The notes beneath the pieces are model-generated. The model was not told the DNA's origin. It saw only the letters and a list, made by a program, of their open reading frames with translations, and made no database searches. Shown one piece after another: positions 26,304 through 36,700 of a DNA stretch of 64,000 nt. Position 1 is the first letter of the stretch; the number at the start of each line of letters is the position of its first letter. The position numbers were made by a program, and so were the translations under genes. Origin of the DNA: Lyngbya confervoides BDU141951 (GTDB lineage Bacteria > Cyanobacteriota > Cyanobacteriia > Thermosynechococcales > Thermosynechococcaceae); contig NZ_JTHE03000106.1 of the NCBI RefSeq assembly GCF_000817775.3, forward strand, positions 62,565-126,564. The letters are read 5' to 3'.

Positions 26304-27131
26304 CTAATCAGGTGCCTGACGGGCCTCAAAGCTCATACCATTGAAGTCGTACAGCACTCGCTCCCCCACCAATCCGGCCTCCCCTAAGGTTCCGGTCCAC
26401 AGCTTTCCGCCGCTGGCCCAAACCAACCGAGGCCCATCCCATTCCGCCCATTCCCAATCCGGGAACTCCAGCCACTGCCCCGTTGCCGGATGCAGCAGCT
26501 CATGCTCATCCCAGTAGCAGCCCCGGCCCGGCCCTGGATTGACCTGGGCGTGGGCAATTTTTCGCAGCCGCCACTGATCCCCTCGCGCCTTCTCCCAGAT
26601 GTCTCGCCGATCCACCTGTCCCGCCTGGCTGCGATCCACCCAGTGCCAGCCATCCCGATGCAGCCGGGGAAAATACACGCTTAAACATTCTCCCCCCACC
26701 GAATGCGCAGGCGGATCCGCCTCCTGTTCTACCCCCTCTGGCATGGTCCCCATCGCCCCGTGGAGTCCGCAGCCATTGAGCCAGCAGCGACGCGGTCCGG
26801 TCCACAGTCCTCCCCCAAGCCAACAGTGCCCCTGGGGAAACAGCGCCAGCGCCTTCAGGTAGGGCGCACGGGAGATGGCCGTCCAGGATCCTCGAGTCGG
26901 CGATTGCCAATGCCCATTCATCGCAAAATAAATCAGGTATTTCCCGTCTGGCGACAGATCGCAGCGCCGCTCGTAGATGCGCCCTTTCATCCATTGGCCT
27001 AGATCCCAGCGATCGCCCCGCCGATCCCACAACACCGTCGCCACCTGCTTCGCTGGCCCACGGCGAATCACCACCCCGAGGGGGGCATCCCTGGCAAGCA
27101 ACACATGGAGTCGAGCTGGAAACGCTGTCAT
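26304..27131 (-). CDS. Conserved hypothetical protein, WD/propeller-like
   Basis: 275 residues, very Trp- and Gly-rich, with short strands such as LSPDGKYLIYFA that resemble beta-propeller blades. No signal peptide and no catalytic motif. Stand-alone gene, divergent from the taxis operon. Function unknown. A 265-codon frame on the same strand (26506-27303) overlaps most of it; this frame has the more protein-like composition. Confidence 0.7.
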   Translation of the reverse strand: MTAFPARLHVLLARDAPLGVVIRRGPAKQVATVLWDRRGDRWDLGQWMKGRIYERRCDLSPDGKYLIYFAMNGHWQSPTRGSWTAISRAPYLKALALFPQGHCWLGGGLWTGPRRCWLNGCGLHGAMGTMPEGVEQEADPPAHSVGGECLSVYFPRLHRDGWHWVDRSQAGQVDRRDIWEKARGDQWRLRKIAHAQVNPGPGRGCYWDEHELLHPATGQWLEFPDWEWAEWDGPRLVWASGGKLWTGTLGEAGLVGERVLYDFNGMSFEARQAPD

Positions 27132-27430
27132 GGTCGTAGCCTAACAGATAAGATATGCCTCCAAGTCCTGGAGGGCCCGAATCCCCCCCATCCCGCATCT
27201 CCCCCCATCCCCCGACCCTCCCTTTGCCGGTCTGGCCAGGGTTGTTGACGGAGCCTACAGGCCAGGATCTAGAGCAGGAGCAAAAGCAGGCCCTTTGATA
27301 CATCTCCCTTCCCGCTGGGAATTATGAATCTATGGGCCTCGGAACACCAGGTTTGCAGAACTTAAGTATTTCAACCGACGTTCCTTCGTAAATGGCGCAC
27401 TGATGAGTAAGAACGCTCAGAAATTCCCCT

Positions 27431-28666
27431 ATGACTCTTGCTGCTTCTCAACCAACCAATCATCTGGACTCAGCGGATTTAAGGTTTAACTTTAAATCCG
27501 CTGAGCTCACCAGTCACCTCCGTCAAGCCACGAAAAGAGCCTTGACCGGCTACTGGACCATTCACTTTGAGGCTGCTGATGACCGAGAAGCAGCGCAATG
27601 GGTGCTTTGTCTTCTCAATGGGCAGTTAGTCTTTTCCGGGGCCGAAGTTCCCACCTGCCAGCACTTTATCGAGGTAATGCTGCGCTTCTCAGGACTTCGC
27701 AAAGGGAAACTAGGCCCCCATCTCAAGGCCCTGAAATCAGCCGGGCTCCTCCCCCAAGATCTCCAACTGAAGCAGACCCTGCGGCAGCTGGTGGTTGCCG
27801 GCGTGGTCACCCTGGCGGAGATTGAGCAGGCGTTTCACACCTACTTTCTCAATGTGCTAGATCAATACTTGCTTGATTCTACGGACGGGAGCGCCTTCTT
27901 CACGCCCTATCCTCAATTTGAGGATTACATTCCCTTTGACGGGTTTGAAGTGAACTCAATGCTGCTGGAGTCCATTCGTCGCCGCGTGGAATGGGCCACC
28001 CATCGGCAATATATTCCAACACTGAGTACAACCCTCACCCTGGCCGATCGCGAGGGACCTGGCAAAAAGCTGCAAGAGAACCAGTGGCAGACCCTGAAGA
28101 ATTTAATTCAGGACGGGAATAACATCGTTGAAATTGCTCAATCCATGGGAAAGGACAGCCTGATGGTGGCTAAGTCCTTTTCCGCCTTGATTCAGCAAGA
28201 CATTATCCAGGTCCAGGGGTGCAAGAGCGATCGCCCCTCTGGAATCGTCCAGGGAAGCAGCGAAATTCCAGAGATCTATATCGTGGATGATTCACCTGTG
28301 TTGGTGCGTCAGTTTCGCACCCTTCTGGAGCATTGGGGCTACATTGTCCATGCCTCCCATGAATCCGTAAACGCGGTCAGCCAACTGGCGCAGGTGGTGC
28401 CCAGGGTCATCTTTCTAGATATCAACATGCCAGAGGTGTCCGGGTTTGATTTGATTAAAAAGATTCGCCGCGAACCCGACCTGGCTCAGATTCCTCTGGT
28501 GATGCTGACCGCCGAGAAGTCCGTTTCGAACCAGTGGCGCGCTCAGTGGGCGAGCTGCAAATTTTTAGCTAAACCTCGATCCGCCGAGGATGTGCCGGAA
28601 TTTCGTCAAGAGCTCCGGGACATCCTCCGCGAGCTCGCTCCTCTTTCGAGCGATCTGTTGGTGTAG
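27431..28666 (+). CDS. PatA/PixG-type response regulator (PATAN-REC)
   Basis: 411 residues. The N-terminal half is the PATAN domain (DUF4388-type) found in cyanobacterial PatA, PixG and PilG proteins, followed by a helical region and a C-terminal receiver (IYIVDDSP, FLDINMPEVSG, LTAEKS, K in LAKPRS). It heads a six-gene operon: PatA, CheY, CheW, MCP, MCP, CheA, the same order as Synechocystis pixGHIJ1J2L. PatA-like regulators affect pilus motor placement and taxis direction. A perfect inverted repeat lies within codons 13-25. Confidence 0.9.
   Translation: MTLAASQPTNHLDSADLRFNFKSAELTSHLRQATKRALTGYWTIHFEAADDREAAQWVLCLLNGQLVFSGAEVPTCQHFIEVMLRFSGLRKGKLGPHLKALKSAGLLPQDLQLKQTLRQLVVAGVVTLAEIEQAFHTYFLNVLDQYLLDSTDGSAFFTPYPQFEDYIPFDGFEVNSMLLESIRRRVEWATHRQYIPTLSTTLTLADREGPGKKLQENQWQTLKNLIQDGNNIVEIAQSMGKDSLMVAKSFSALIQQDIIQVQGCKSDRPSGIVQGSSEIPEIYIVDDSPVLVRQFRTLLEHWGYIVHASHESVNAVSQLAQVVPRVIFLDINMPEVSGFDLIKKIRREPDLAQIPLVMLTAEKSVSNQWRAQWASCKFLAKPRSAEDVPEFRQELRDILRELAPLSSDLLV
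27469..27505 (+). repeat. Perfect 14-bp inverted repeat inside the PatA-like gene
   Basis: CTCAGCGGATTTAA (27469-27482) is the exact reverse complement of 27492-27505; loop GGTTTAACT. It begins 38 bases after the ATG, in the coding sequence for DSADLRFNFKSAEL. It could be an mRNA hairpin affecting early translation or transcription, or an operator. Confidence 0.85.
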
Positions 28667-28745
28667 TTCAGGTCCGAACCTGAATGTTTCTGTCCGCTTT
28701 TTTATTTCCCCTCTCTTGCTTGAAAACCCTACCAGGAGTCTTGTT

Positions 28746-29102
28746 GTGAAAGTTCTGATTATTGATGACAGCTCAGTGGATCGTCACCATTTGACAAGTT
28801 TGCTTGAATCCCTTGGCTACGAGGTAGATGCCTACTCCAGCACCCAGGGCGTAATCAACCAGGTGTCTCAGCAAGCCTATGACTACCTGTTTTTAGATAT
28901 TGTTATGCCGGAACAGGACGGCTACAAGTTTCTACGTGAGCTCCGGGCCAATCCAGCCACCGCGAATCAGCGCGTCGTGCTTTACTCCAGCAAAGGCACT
29001 CCCCTGGAGGTCAGTTATGGTCTGAAGCGATCTGGTGCCAACCACTATATGGTCAAGCCTGCCACGAAGGAAAAGCTGGCAACGCTGCTGCAACCAGCCT
29101 AG
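28746..29102 (+). CDS. CheY-like response regulator (PixH/PilH-type)
   Basis: 118 residues, a single receiver: VLIIDDSSVDR, FLDIVMPEQDG, YSSK, K in VKPATK. I chose the GTG at 28746, preceded by AGGAG; upstream in-frame codons lack a ribosome site. No output domain, as expected for a phosphate sink or motor-binding CheY in the pilus taxis pathway. Second gene of the operon. Confidence 0.9.
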   Translation: MKVLIIDDSSVDRHHLTSLLESLGYEVDAYSSTQGVINQVSQQAYDYLFLDIVMPEQDGYKFLRELRANPATANQRVVLYSSKGTPLEVSYGLKRSGANHYMVKPATKEKLATLLQPA

Positions 29103-29188
29103 TCTCCAGAGACCTACTCTCCTGAGGCCTAGTCTCCAGACCTGATACCCTGCTAAACCCTGCTAAAGTTCCTGAGAATGGCTGACCC

Positions 29189-29677
29189 ATGGACCAACCC
29201 GCTGTTTCTAATCTTCGCAATCCTGCCGCTTTGGTGGGCGAATCCCCGGCAGATGCAGCCCCCGTGGAAGGCATTCTGACCCAGGTGCAGACCCAGGAGG
29301 TGGTATTCCCAAGCAGCTGGGTGGACGAAGTCCTCATCCTATCGCGCAGCCAGATCTTCAAGTTGCCCTTTTATGGCCCCCATATCCTGGGACTGGTGAA
29401 TCATCGCGGGGAGATGGTGCCATTGTTGAGCTGTCCCTTGGCGGGGCCAAACGCAACTGCGACAACTTCACCGGCAGCCTGGGGAGGGCAAGACACCCTG
29501 CGGGCCATTCGATTAAACGATAAGGCCCAGCAGTTTCAGGGCGTGGCGGTTCTGGTGGATCGAATTTTGGGAACCCTCACCGACACCGATTTCCAACAGC
29601 GACCTCAGGTGCAGGTGTTTCAGCTTCAGGATCTGCCCCTGGCGGACTGTCAGCCCCAGCGTTGGCATCCCGTTTAA
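29189..29677 (+). CDS. CheW-like adaptor (PixI/PilI-type)
   Basis: 162 residues with a CheW fold in the C-terminal two thirds (LGLVNHRGEMVPLL, VAVLVDRILG). It should couple the two MCPs to the CheA-like kinase. The N-terminal 40 residues are Ala/Pro-rich and probably flexible. Third gene of the operon. Confidence 0.87.
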   Translation: MDQPAVSNLRNPAALVGESPADAAPVEGILTQVQTQEVVFPSSWVDEVLILSRSQIFKLPFYGPHILGLVNHRGEMVPLLSCPLAGPNATATTSPAAWGGQDTLRAIRLNDKAQQFQGVAVLVDRILGTLTDTDFQQRPQVQVFQLQDLPLADCQPQRWHPV

Positions 29678-29718
29678 GGCATTGATCATTGAGGGCATTG
29701 ATCATTGAGGGCATTGAT
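29678..29718 (+). repeat. 16-bp tandem repeat after the CheW gene
   Basis: GGCATTGATCATTGAG occurs at 29678-29693 and 29694-29709, with a partial third copy to 29718. It starts immediately after the TAA stop of the CheW-like gene. Confidence 0.85.
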
Positions 29719-29766
29719 ATCGATGGCCTCCCCCGGCCCCTAGTCTTTTTAAGATGAGTTTATCCT

Positions 29767-31716
29767 ATGACTGCTGACTATCCATCCGTGAACCCGGCCA
29801 TCGCCTCCGATTCAGGTCCCAAGGGTTCCTCGCCTAACTCACTCAAAGCCTTTGTCTTGAGTCATCTGCGCGGGGCGATTGCCACCTCTGTGACCGGAGC
29901 TGTTCTGTTATTTGGGGCCTCCACCTGGAACGTCTGGCAGCTCTACCGGGGGTTTCAAACCACCATCGATCGCGAATTTACGCTGCAGCGTCTCAGCGAT
30001 AAAATCGTCTATTACGATGAGGTTCTCACCATGTCGGCGCGGATGGCGGCCAGCACCGCCGATCCGAAGTGGGAACAGCGCTATTGGGAAAACGAGCCGG
30101 AGCTGACCAATGCCATCGAGCAGGTCTCGAAGCTGGTGCCAGCGGTCGCCCAATCCCAAACCCAGCAAACGGATGCTGCCAACGAAAAGCTCATTGCCAT
30201 GGAGGAGAAGGCCTTTGAGCTAGTGAAGGCCGGACGGAAGGAGGAAGCCTTTCAACTACTGCTGAGTGCAGAATACCAAACCCAAAAGGAGATCTATTCC
30301 GAAGGCGTGGAAAAAACCATTGAGGTTGTGGCCGACGAAATCCTCTCACTCCAGCGCAACTACAGCCAACAGCTGCAGCAGTCTTTAATCTTTGCCGGGG
30401 TGAGCTTGCCACTGTTGCTCCTCAGCGGCGCGATCGTGGTTTGGCTATTGCGCACCTACTTAAGCGATCGCCTGCGCGCCGAACAGGCCCTGCGCAGATC
30501 CCAGGATTCTCTCCAGCAAACCAATGAGGAACTCTCGGTCAAAATGCAGCTGGTGCAGGAGCAGTCCTCTCGCATTGCGGAACAGGAGCAGGCCACCATC
30601 GAGCAATCCCAACAGCTCCAGCAGGATATTGGCCACATTCTAGATGTGGTGCTGGATATTGAAGCGGGGAACCTGACCGTAGAGGCGGAGGTGAGCGATC
30701 GAGAAACGGGCCTCATTTCTGATACTCTCAATCGCCTGATTGAAAACCTGGTGCGAATCCTCTCGCAGGTTTCTGAGACCGCTCAGGCCACCTCAGGAAG
30801 CGCCACCACCGTGGCCAACGACGCCACCAGCGTAGCCCAGGATATTGAAAAGCAAGCCCAGGACGTTATGGCCATGCAGGGACTGCTCGAGCAGGTTTGG
30901 GATCTAGCACAGCAATCCCTTGGTCAGGTGGCCCAAACCCAGGAAACCCTTGGGGATGTGCGCGCCGTGGTGGAAGAAGGTCAAGGGGCAATCGCCCAGA
31001 TGAACCAGGGCATTGAGGTGCTTCAGGTGGGCAGCGATCGCATGGTGCAGCGGATCAAAACCCTGGGAGAATTTGTGAGTCTTGCCGATGAATTTGTGCA
31101 GGAGCAAAACCAAACCGCCTCCTTAACCCAGGTGCTGGCCCTGAACGCCTCCCTGGTAGCAGCCAAAGCAGCCGAGCAGCGAAATCCGGAGTTGTTCCAG
31201 CAGGTGGCGCGGGAGTTTGAAACCATTGCCAACCAGGTACGACAGTTAGCCCAGCAAACCAACCTGGGACTTGAGTCGCTTCAGCAACGGACAGCCCACA
31301 TCCACGGTGTGGTGTCTGAAGTGGATCGAGAAGTGCAAAACCTCAATGGCCTGGTGAGTGAATTTAGTGCCGGCGTATCCCAATCCACCCATGCCTTCAC
31401 CGAGGTGCAAACCAAAGCATCCGAGGTGGAAAAATCTGGGAACGCCGTTGCCCAGGGCAATGAAAAGATTATCACCGCCACGGAAAATACCCGCAGCGCC
31501 CTGCAAGAGATCTCCGAGCGATCCGAGCGCGCCACGGCTCGTATGGCCTCCACCCTGAAACGATCCCTGGAGATGAAGCAGCGATCTAGAAAGCTGCTAG
31601 AGACCGTTCAATTCTTCCAGCTTCCAGCCGCCTCCGACTCGGAGACTCCAGAAGCGCTGGTCCCCCCCGCGGAGCCCAGCGGGGCCGAGGCTTCCCCTGA
31701 GGCTGTACCGGTTTAG
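29767..31716 (+). CDS. Methyl-accepting chemotaxis protein 1 (PilJ/PixJ-like)
   Basis: 649 residues. TM1 about residues 38-60, a helical extracytoplasmic domain with YDEVLTMSARMA and RYWENEPELTNAI, TM2 about 207-232, a HAMP-like helix and a long coiled-coil signalling domain whose tip reads LALNASLVAAKAAEQRNPE. The tip is a diverged form of the usual INAAAARAGExG hairpin. No GAF or PAS domain, so it is not a cyanobacteriochrome-type PixJ. The periplasmic ligand is unknown. The next gene is a paralogue. Confidence 0.88.
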   Translation: MTADYPSVNPAIASDSGPKGSSPNSLKAFVLSHLRGAIATSVTGAVLLFGASTWNVWQLYRGFQTTIDREFTLQRLSDKIVYYDEVLTMSARMAASTADPKWEQRYWENEPELTNAIEQVSKLVPAVAQSQTQQTDAANEKLIAMEEKAFELVKAGRKEEAFQLLLSAEYQTQKEIYSEGVEKTIEVVADEILSLQRNYSQQLQQSLIFAGVSLPLLLLSGAIVVWLLRTYLSDRLRAEQALRRSQDSLQQTNEELSVKMQLVQEQSSRIAEQEQATIEQSQQLQQDIGHILDVVLDIEAGNLTVEAEVSDRETGLISDTLNRLIENLVRILSQVSETAQATSGSATTVANDATSVAQDIEKQAQDVMAMQGLLEQVWDLAQQSLGQVAQTQETLGDVRAVVEEGQGAIAQMNQGIEVLQVGSDRMVQRIKTLGEFVSLADEFVQEQNQTASLTQVLALNASLVAAKAAEQRNPELFQQVAREFETIANQVRQLAQQTNLGLESLQQRTAHIHGVVSEVDREVQNLNGLVSEFSAGVSQSTHAFTEVQTKASEVEKSGNAVAQGNEKIITATENTRSALQEISERSERATARMASTLKRSLEMKQRSRKLLETVQFFQLPAASDSETPEALVPPAEPSGAEASPEAVPV

Positions 31717-31809
31717 AATCAGGGCCGCTTGAACTATCCCTGGAACCCTCCCCATGCTCAATCGGTACCCTTATCTGCCTGACGCTATCCTCCTATTGAT
31801 GCTATCCCT

Positions 31810-33756
31810 ATGAAGTCCCAGTTCTCCAGATTGTCCTCTACCCCCCTTGCCCACGCCATTAAAACCCATGTGGTAGAAACCGTTGCCACCTCTGTTGCGC
31901 TGAGTGTGGTTCTCCTGGGATCTTCCACCTGGAATGTCTGGACCACCTATCAAGGATTTAAGAATTCCGTCACCAATCAGGTGCAGCTACGCAGCACCAG
32001 CGATGAGGTGGTCTATCTGGATGAAGTGCTAACCATGTCGGCTCGCATGGCAGCCAGCACCGGCGATCCCATGTGGGAGGCGCGTTACTGGGAAAATGAA
32101 CCCAAGCTTTCCAAGGCCCTTGATATTGTGACCCAGATGTCCACAGGACAGTCCAAGGCCGAATCGGAAAAAACCGACGCGGCCAACGACCGCTTGATTC
32201 AGATTGAAGAGCAAGCCTTTCAATTAATTAAGCAGGGCCAGAAGGAAGAGGCCTTTCAGCTTCTCTTGGGAACTGACTACCAAGACAATAAGAAAATTTA
32301 CTCTAACGCAATCCAGAACACCATTGCCGAAGTGAGGCAGGGTATTGATCAGGAGCTGTCAGACTATAGCAATCGCCTGCTGTGGGCGGTGTCCTTTACC
32401 GGCATTAGCTGTGTGTTCCTGGTGGCGGGCTGGTCCTTTATTTTGTACGTGGTGCGTCAGGACATCCGACGCCGGGAAGAAGCAGAGGCAGAACTCAAAG
32501 CCTCCCAGCAATCGCTCCAGTCGGCCTATGCGGCCCTGGAAAGTACCCAGCAAGATCTGGCCCAGCAGGCCCAATCCACGCAGGAAACCAACCAGGTGCT
32601 AGAGCAAGATGTGGGGCATCTACTGGACATTGTGTCCAGCTTGGAAGCCGGGGATTTTACGGCCCAAGCAGCGGTGAGCGATCGCATCACGGGCCTAGTG
32701 GCGGACATGCTGAACCAATTTATTGAGGAAATGTCGCGGGTCATTGCCACCGTGAATGCCACGGCCAATCAGGTGAACTTGGGAGCTAACGATGTGGAAG
32801 CCTTAGCGGCCGCCACCAGTCAGCTGGCGCAGCAGCAGGTGGAGTCGGTGCAGCGGGTGCAGCAGCTGATGGAAGCGGTGAACCGGCTGTCCCAGGATAC
32901 CCTGGAGCAGGCCAAGGTCTCCAGCGAATCATTCCAGGTGGCCCAAGCAGAGGTGGAACAGGGCGAGTCGGAAATGACCGCCATGACCGATGGGTTCCAG
33001 AGCCTGCGGATCGGGACGCAGCAAATTACCCGTCGCGTCACCTCGCTGAATGCCTTTGTGGAAATGGCGACCCAGTTTGCCCAAGCCCAGAAGCGGGTGG
33101 CTTCCCTGACGCGCGTTCTGGCCTTCAATGCCTCCATGGTGGCCTCCCGAGCTGCAGAACAGCGCGACCCGGAGCAGTTTGCCACCGTTGCCCGAGAGTT
33201 TGAGGCCATTGCCGGTCAGGTTAACGATCTGGCCGCCCAGACCAACCAGAGTCTGGAAACGCTCCAGCAGCGGACCCAGCAAATTCAATCGGCGGTTTCT
33301 GGCATTCAAGACGATACCCAGGAGATTAACCAGCTGGTGGACCAGTTTACCCAGCGGGTGGATCGATCCAGCCACTCCTTCACCAATCTAAAGCGGGTGA
33401 CCCAGCAAATGACCCAGTTGGGTCAGCAGGTCACCCAGTCCAGCGAGGCGATCGCCAGTGCTGCCGCACGCACGCTGCAATCGATCGAAGACATTCAAGG
33501 AGACGGTACGAAAACAGAGCAGCAGTCCCGTTTAACCCAGCAACAGGCTCAAAAAATGGAGAAAATTGCTCAGCAACTGCTAGATCGGATGCAGTTCTTC
33601 ACCCTGAATGCCGAGTCCACCGCCGCTACGCCCTGGATTGCCCCGCTGAGCGCAGCGACCCCGGCCGCTGAAGATACGGTGAACCTCCTGGATGCCGATG
33701 CCGATTATTCCCCTGTGGCTGGCTTTGAAGCTGAACAGCCCCTGATAACTGCCTAG
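31810..33756 (+). CDS. Methyl-accepting chemotaxis protein 2 (PilJ/PixJ-like paralogue)
   Basis: 648 residues, the same architecture as the preceding gene: TM1 about 28-48, extracytoplasmic helices with YLDEVLTMSARMA and RYWENEPKLSKAL, TM2 about 190-216, signalling tip LAFNASMVASRAAEQRDPE. The sensor region is conserved with its neighbour while the coiled coil has diverged, so the pair comes from tandem duplication. A mixed receptor array is likely. No chromophore-binding domain. Confidence 0.88.
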   Translation: MKSQFSRLSSTPLAHAIKTHVVETVATSVALSVVLLGSSTWNVWTTYQGFKNSVTNQVQLRSTSDEVVYLDEVLTMSARMAASTGDPMWEARYWENEPKLSKALDIVTQMSTGQSKAESEKTDAANDRLIQIEEQAFQLIKQGQKEEAFQLLLGTDYQDNKKIYSNAIQNTIAEVRQGIDQELSDYSNRLLWAVSFTGISCVFLVAGWSFILYVVRQDIRRREEAEAELKASQQSLQSAYAALESTQQDLAQQAQSTQETNQVLEQDVGHLLDIVSSLEAGDFTAQAAVSDRITGLVADMLNQFIEEMSRVIATVNATANQVNLGANDVEALAAATSQLAQQQVESVQRVQQLMEAVNRLSQDTLEQAKVSSESFQVAQAEVEQGESEMTAMTDGFQSLRIGTQQITRRVTSLNAFVEMATQFAQAQKRVASLTRVLAFNASMVASRAAEQRDPEQFATVAREFEAIAGQVNDLAAQTNQSLETLQQRTQQIQSAVSGIQDDTQEINQLVDQFTQRVDRSSHSFTNLKRVTQQMTQLGQQVTQSSEAIASAAARTLQSIEDIQGDGTKTEQQSRLTQQQAQKMEKIAQQLLDRMQFFTLNAESTAATPWIAPLSAATPAAEDTVNLLDADADYSPVAGFEAEQPLITA

Positions 33757-33786
33757 TTCTTGCCCCCTTGACCTTACCGTTTCACC

Positions 33787-36700
33787 ATGCCAGATTTCAT
33801 CCCTGCCGCTGACGTCGAGATTAATCTCGCGGAGGAAGCTCTTCAGCAAGAGCTACGCAGCATGTTTGAGGTGGATACTCAAACATACCTGCAATCCTAC
33901 CTGCATCTGACCCAGAACCTCACCCCCCATCGCTGGCGCGAGGATATTCAAGAGATCTATCGCAGTATTCACACCATTAAGGGAGGGGCCGTAACGGTGG
34001 GGGCAGACGCCGTCCTTGCTACCACCACGCAACTGGAAGATTTACTGTCAGATTTACGATATCTGCAAACCGCACCTGAGCTTGCCGACGGCAAGCTTAG
34101 CCGTATCTTGGCCGAAGCCGGAGAAGTGGTCACTAGCAGCCTTCTCCTCTCCAATCACGAAGGGCAGGCCGCCCTGCAAACCTCTTTAGATCGTCTCCAG
34201 CAGCTGCACGATCAGGTCAAACAGCTCTACCTGGAACAGGTGGATGAGCATCAACAGCTTTGTCAGGATTTTGCCAACCAGGGATTCGATCTGATGGTGC
34301 TCGATCTAGAGATGGCCGTTGAGCAACTGCCAGAGGTCGGCGGGGTGCCTGGCAATCTGGCGGACATCGCCACTCAGGTCCTCGCAGGGTTAGCGGGCGT
34401 CGGCAAAAATTTAGAGATGGGATCTGGATGGCAGCAGTTGCTAGAGCCGCTCTATCAACTGCTCCTGGAATCGGACGCTCCGATCTGGCGATCGCGCTGT
34501 CAGACCTTCTTACCCCTACTGAAGCAATGTGCCCTGGCCGCTGGCGATCTGTCCGAGGCAGCCCAAGAGGCACTGAGCAACGCAAATCTGGTGACGACTC
34601 CCCCGGCAGAGTCACCCCTGGGGGCCGATCTGGAGATGTTTGATCTTTGGGAGGCTGATCTGGCCTCCACAGAAGCCCCGGCAGCGCCTTGGGACCTCGA
34701 TTTGCCAGAGAATGTCGAAGCCGCCCAAGACTCGGCTGCGGCAGCGCTGACCGATGACCCCTCCGGGGAATTTGATTGGATTGTCGCCCTGGCAGAGGAA
34801 GCGCTAACCCTGACCGAGGAGCCTGGATTATCCGAGACCTCAGACCCTGACGAGGAGAATCTTATCTCCCTTGCAGAACCGGCCCTGGAAGAGTCCACCC
34901 TCTGGAAAGATGGGCAACTGCTGGAAGCAGCCCTGCAGCAGTTTGAGGGGTCTTCCCTACCGCTAGCGTCGCCAGATCAGGGCGTTTCGGATCCTCAAGA
35001 CCCAGCGATGCTAGAGCCAGAGACGATCCTGGCAGATCCAGCAACGCCGGGGTTGACCCAGCAGGCCTCAGGCGACACCAAACCAGACGAGGATCTGCCA
35101 GAGTGGGTAATTGAGCCAGCGGCCCCAGCGATGCCGGCCCCAGCGGTTGCCCAGACGCCTGAGCGCGCATTGGCCCAACCTGCCAGTGCCAGTAAGCTCC
35201 CCCAAATTCCCGTGCCCCTAGAGCGCCTCGACCGATCCGCCCAAACCCTGGTGGATATTTTGCTCTCTGCCCGATCCGCCCAGGGACGCTATCAGTCTTT
35301 GTATCAGCAAATTGCGAACATGGTGCAGCTCGCGGAGGAAAGTGCGGGCTACATTACCCAACTGCGCGCCCTTCAGGACGACTATGCCCTCATGCGCGAT
35401 CTGCGCCAAACGTCGAACCAACAGGGGCCAAAGGTGGAAACCTATCGCAACGGTTACACCGCGATCAATCGCCTTCTGGAAAACAGCCTGCGTTTGGGAG
35501 AACTGGGGGCGGAGGCTGCCTCCATCGCCCAACAAACACGCCAGGAGTTTGAGCACCTTGATCTCAACATTAAGGCTCTTCAGCATTCCATTGAGGAAAG
35601 CCGCCTGGTGTCCTTTAAGTCTGTGGCCTTCCGGCTGCGGGCCGTGGTACGAGACCTCATAAACCGCATGGGCAAACCCGCCACCTTGATCATCCAGGGA
35701 GAAAGTCAGACCCTAGATGCCGGAACCGTTCAGGCTCTGGAGCCAGCGCTGCTGCACCTGATCCGCAACGCCTATGACCATGGCCTGGACTCCCCCCAGG
35801 AGCGAGTTCAAGCTGGGAAAACCGACGATCCCACCTTGACCCTTTCACTCCAGCGCCAGGGGAACCACTACCTGCTCTCCTTAACGGACAACGGTCGGGG
35901 AATTGATCGCCAAAAAATTAGCGCCATTGCCCAGAAAAAGGGGTTGCCCCTCACCGATACCACCAGTGATGCTCAACTTCTCGCAGTGCTGTGCCAGAGT
36001 GGATTTAGCTCCCAGGAAAACGTGAGTGCCGTTTCTGGTCGCGGCGTGGGGATGGATGTCGTGCTGCATCAGGTGCGCGACCTGGGCGGCAGCCTGACGC
36101 TGACAACGCGTCTTGGCCAGGGAACCACCTTTGACTTAAAGGTGCCTGTCCCCCACCTCCTGGTTCCCTGCCTGGTGGCCAAAGCCGGGGAAAGGACCTT
36201 TGCCATTCCCATGGACAACATTCAAACCATGCAGCTTTGGGATGAGACCTGTGAGATGACCCCAGTCACCGAGAACACCGCTGCGCCCTGGCGGAGAGTC
36301 TCCGCAGGAGAGCCAGAGCCGATGCTGCCCCTGCTTCAATATTGGCAGGCCCAGTATCCGCCAGCTTCGATGTCGGCAGAAAAAATGGACACCCTCATCT
36401 GTTTGCGGATTCCCAATCCCGCTAGCAGCTCCTCCAGTGGCGCGCTCTGGCTGGTCATCGACGATCTCATCGAGGAACTTGAACTGCTGATCAACCCGAT
36501 TCCCAGTCCCTTGGCTCCTCCGGCGGGTCTGATGGGAACCACTGTGTTGCCCACTGGAGAAGTCATCGCCGTGATTGAAGCGCAGCAATTAGCCACGCTG
36601 CTGCTGTCTTCAGCGGCTGACCAGTTGACCCTGGCCGCTGAGGCACAGGGATCGGGGGCAGTGCCCCAGGCCAGCGCCTCAAATCTAATTTTGGTGGTCG

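Noticed and set aside
26506-27303. 265-codon minus frame
   Set aside because: It overlaps the 26304-27131 gene in another frame and is Gly/Ser/Arg-rich without protein-like patterning.
29767-33756. Cyanobacteriochrome photoreceptor (PixJ1)
   Set aside because: Neither receptor has a GAF domain or chromophore Cys motif.
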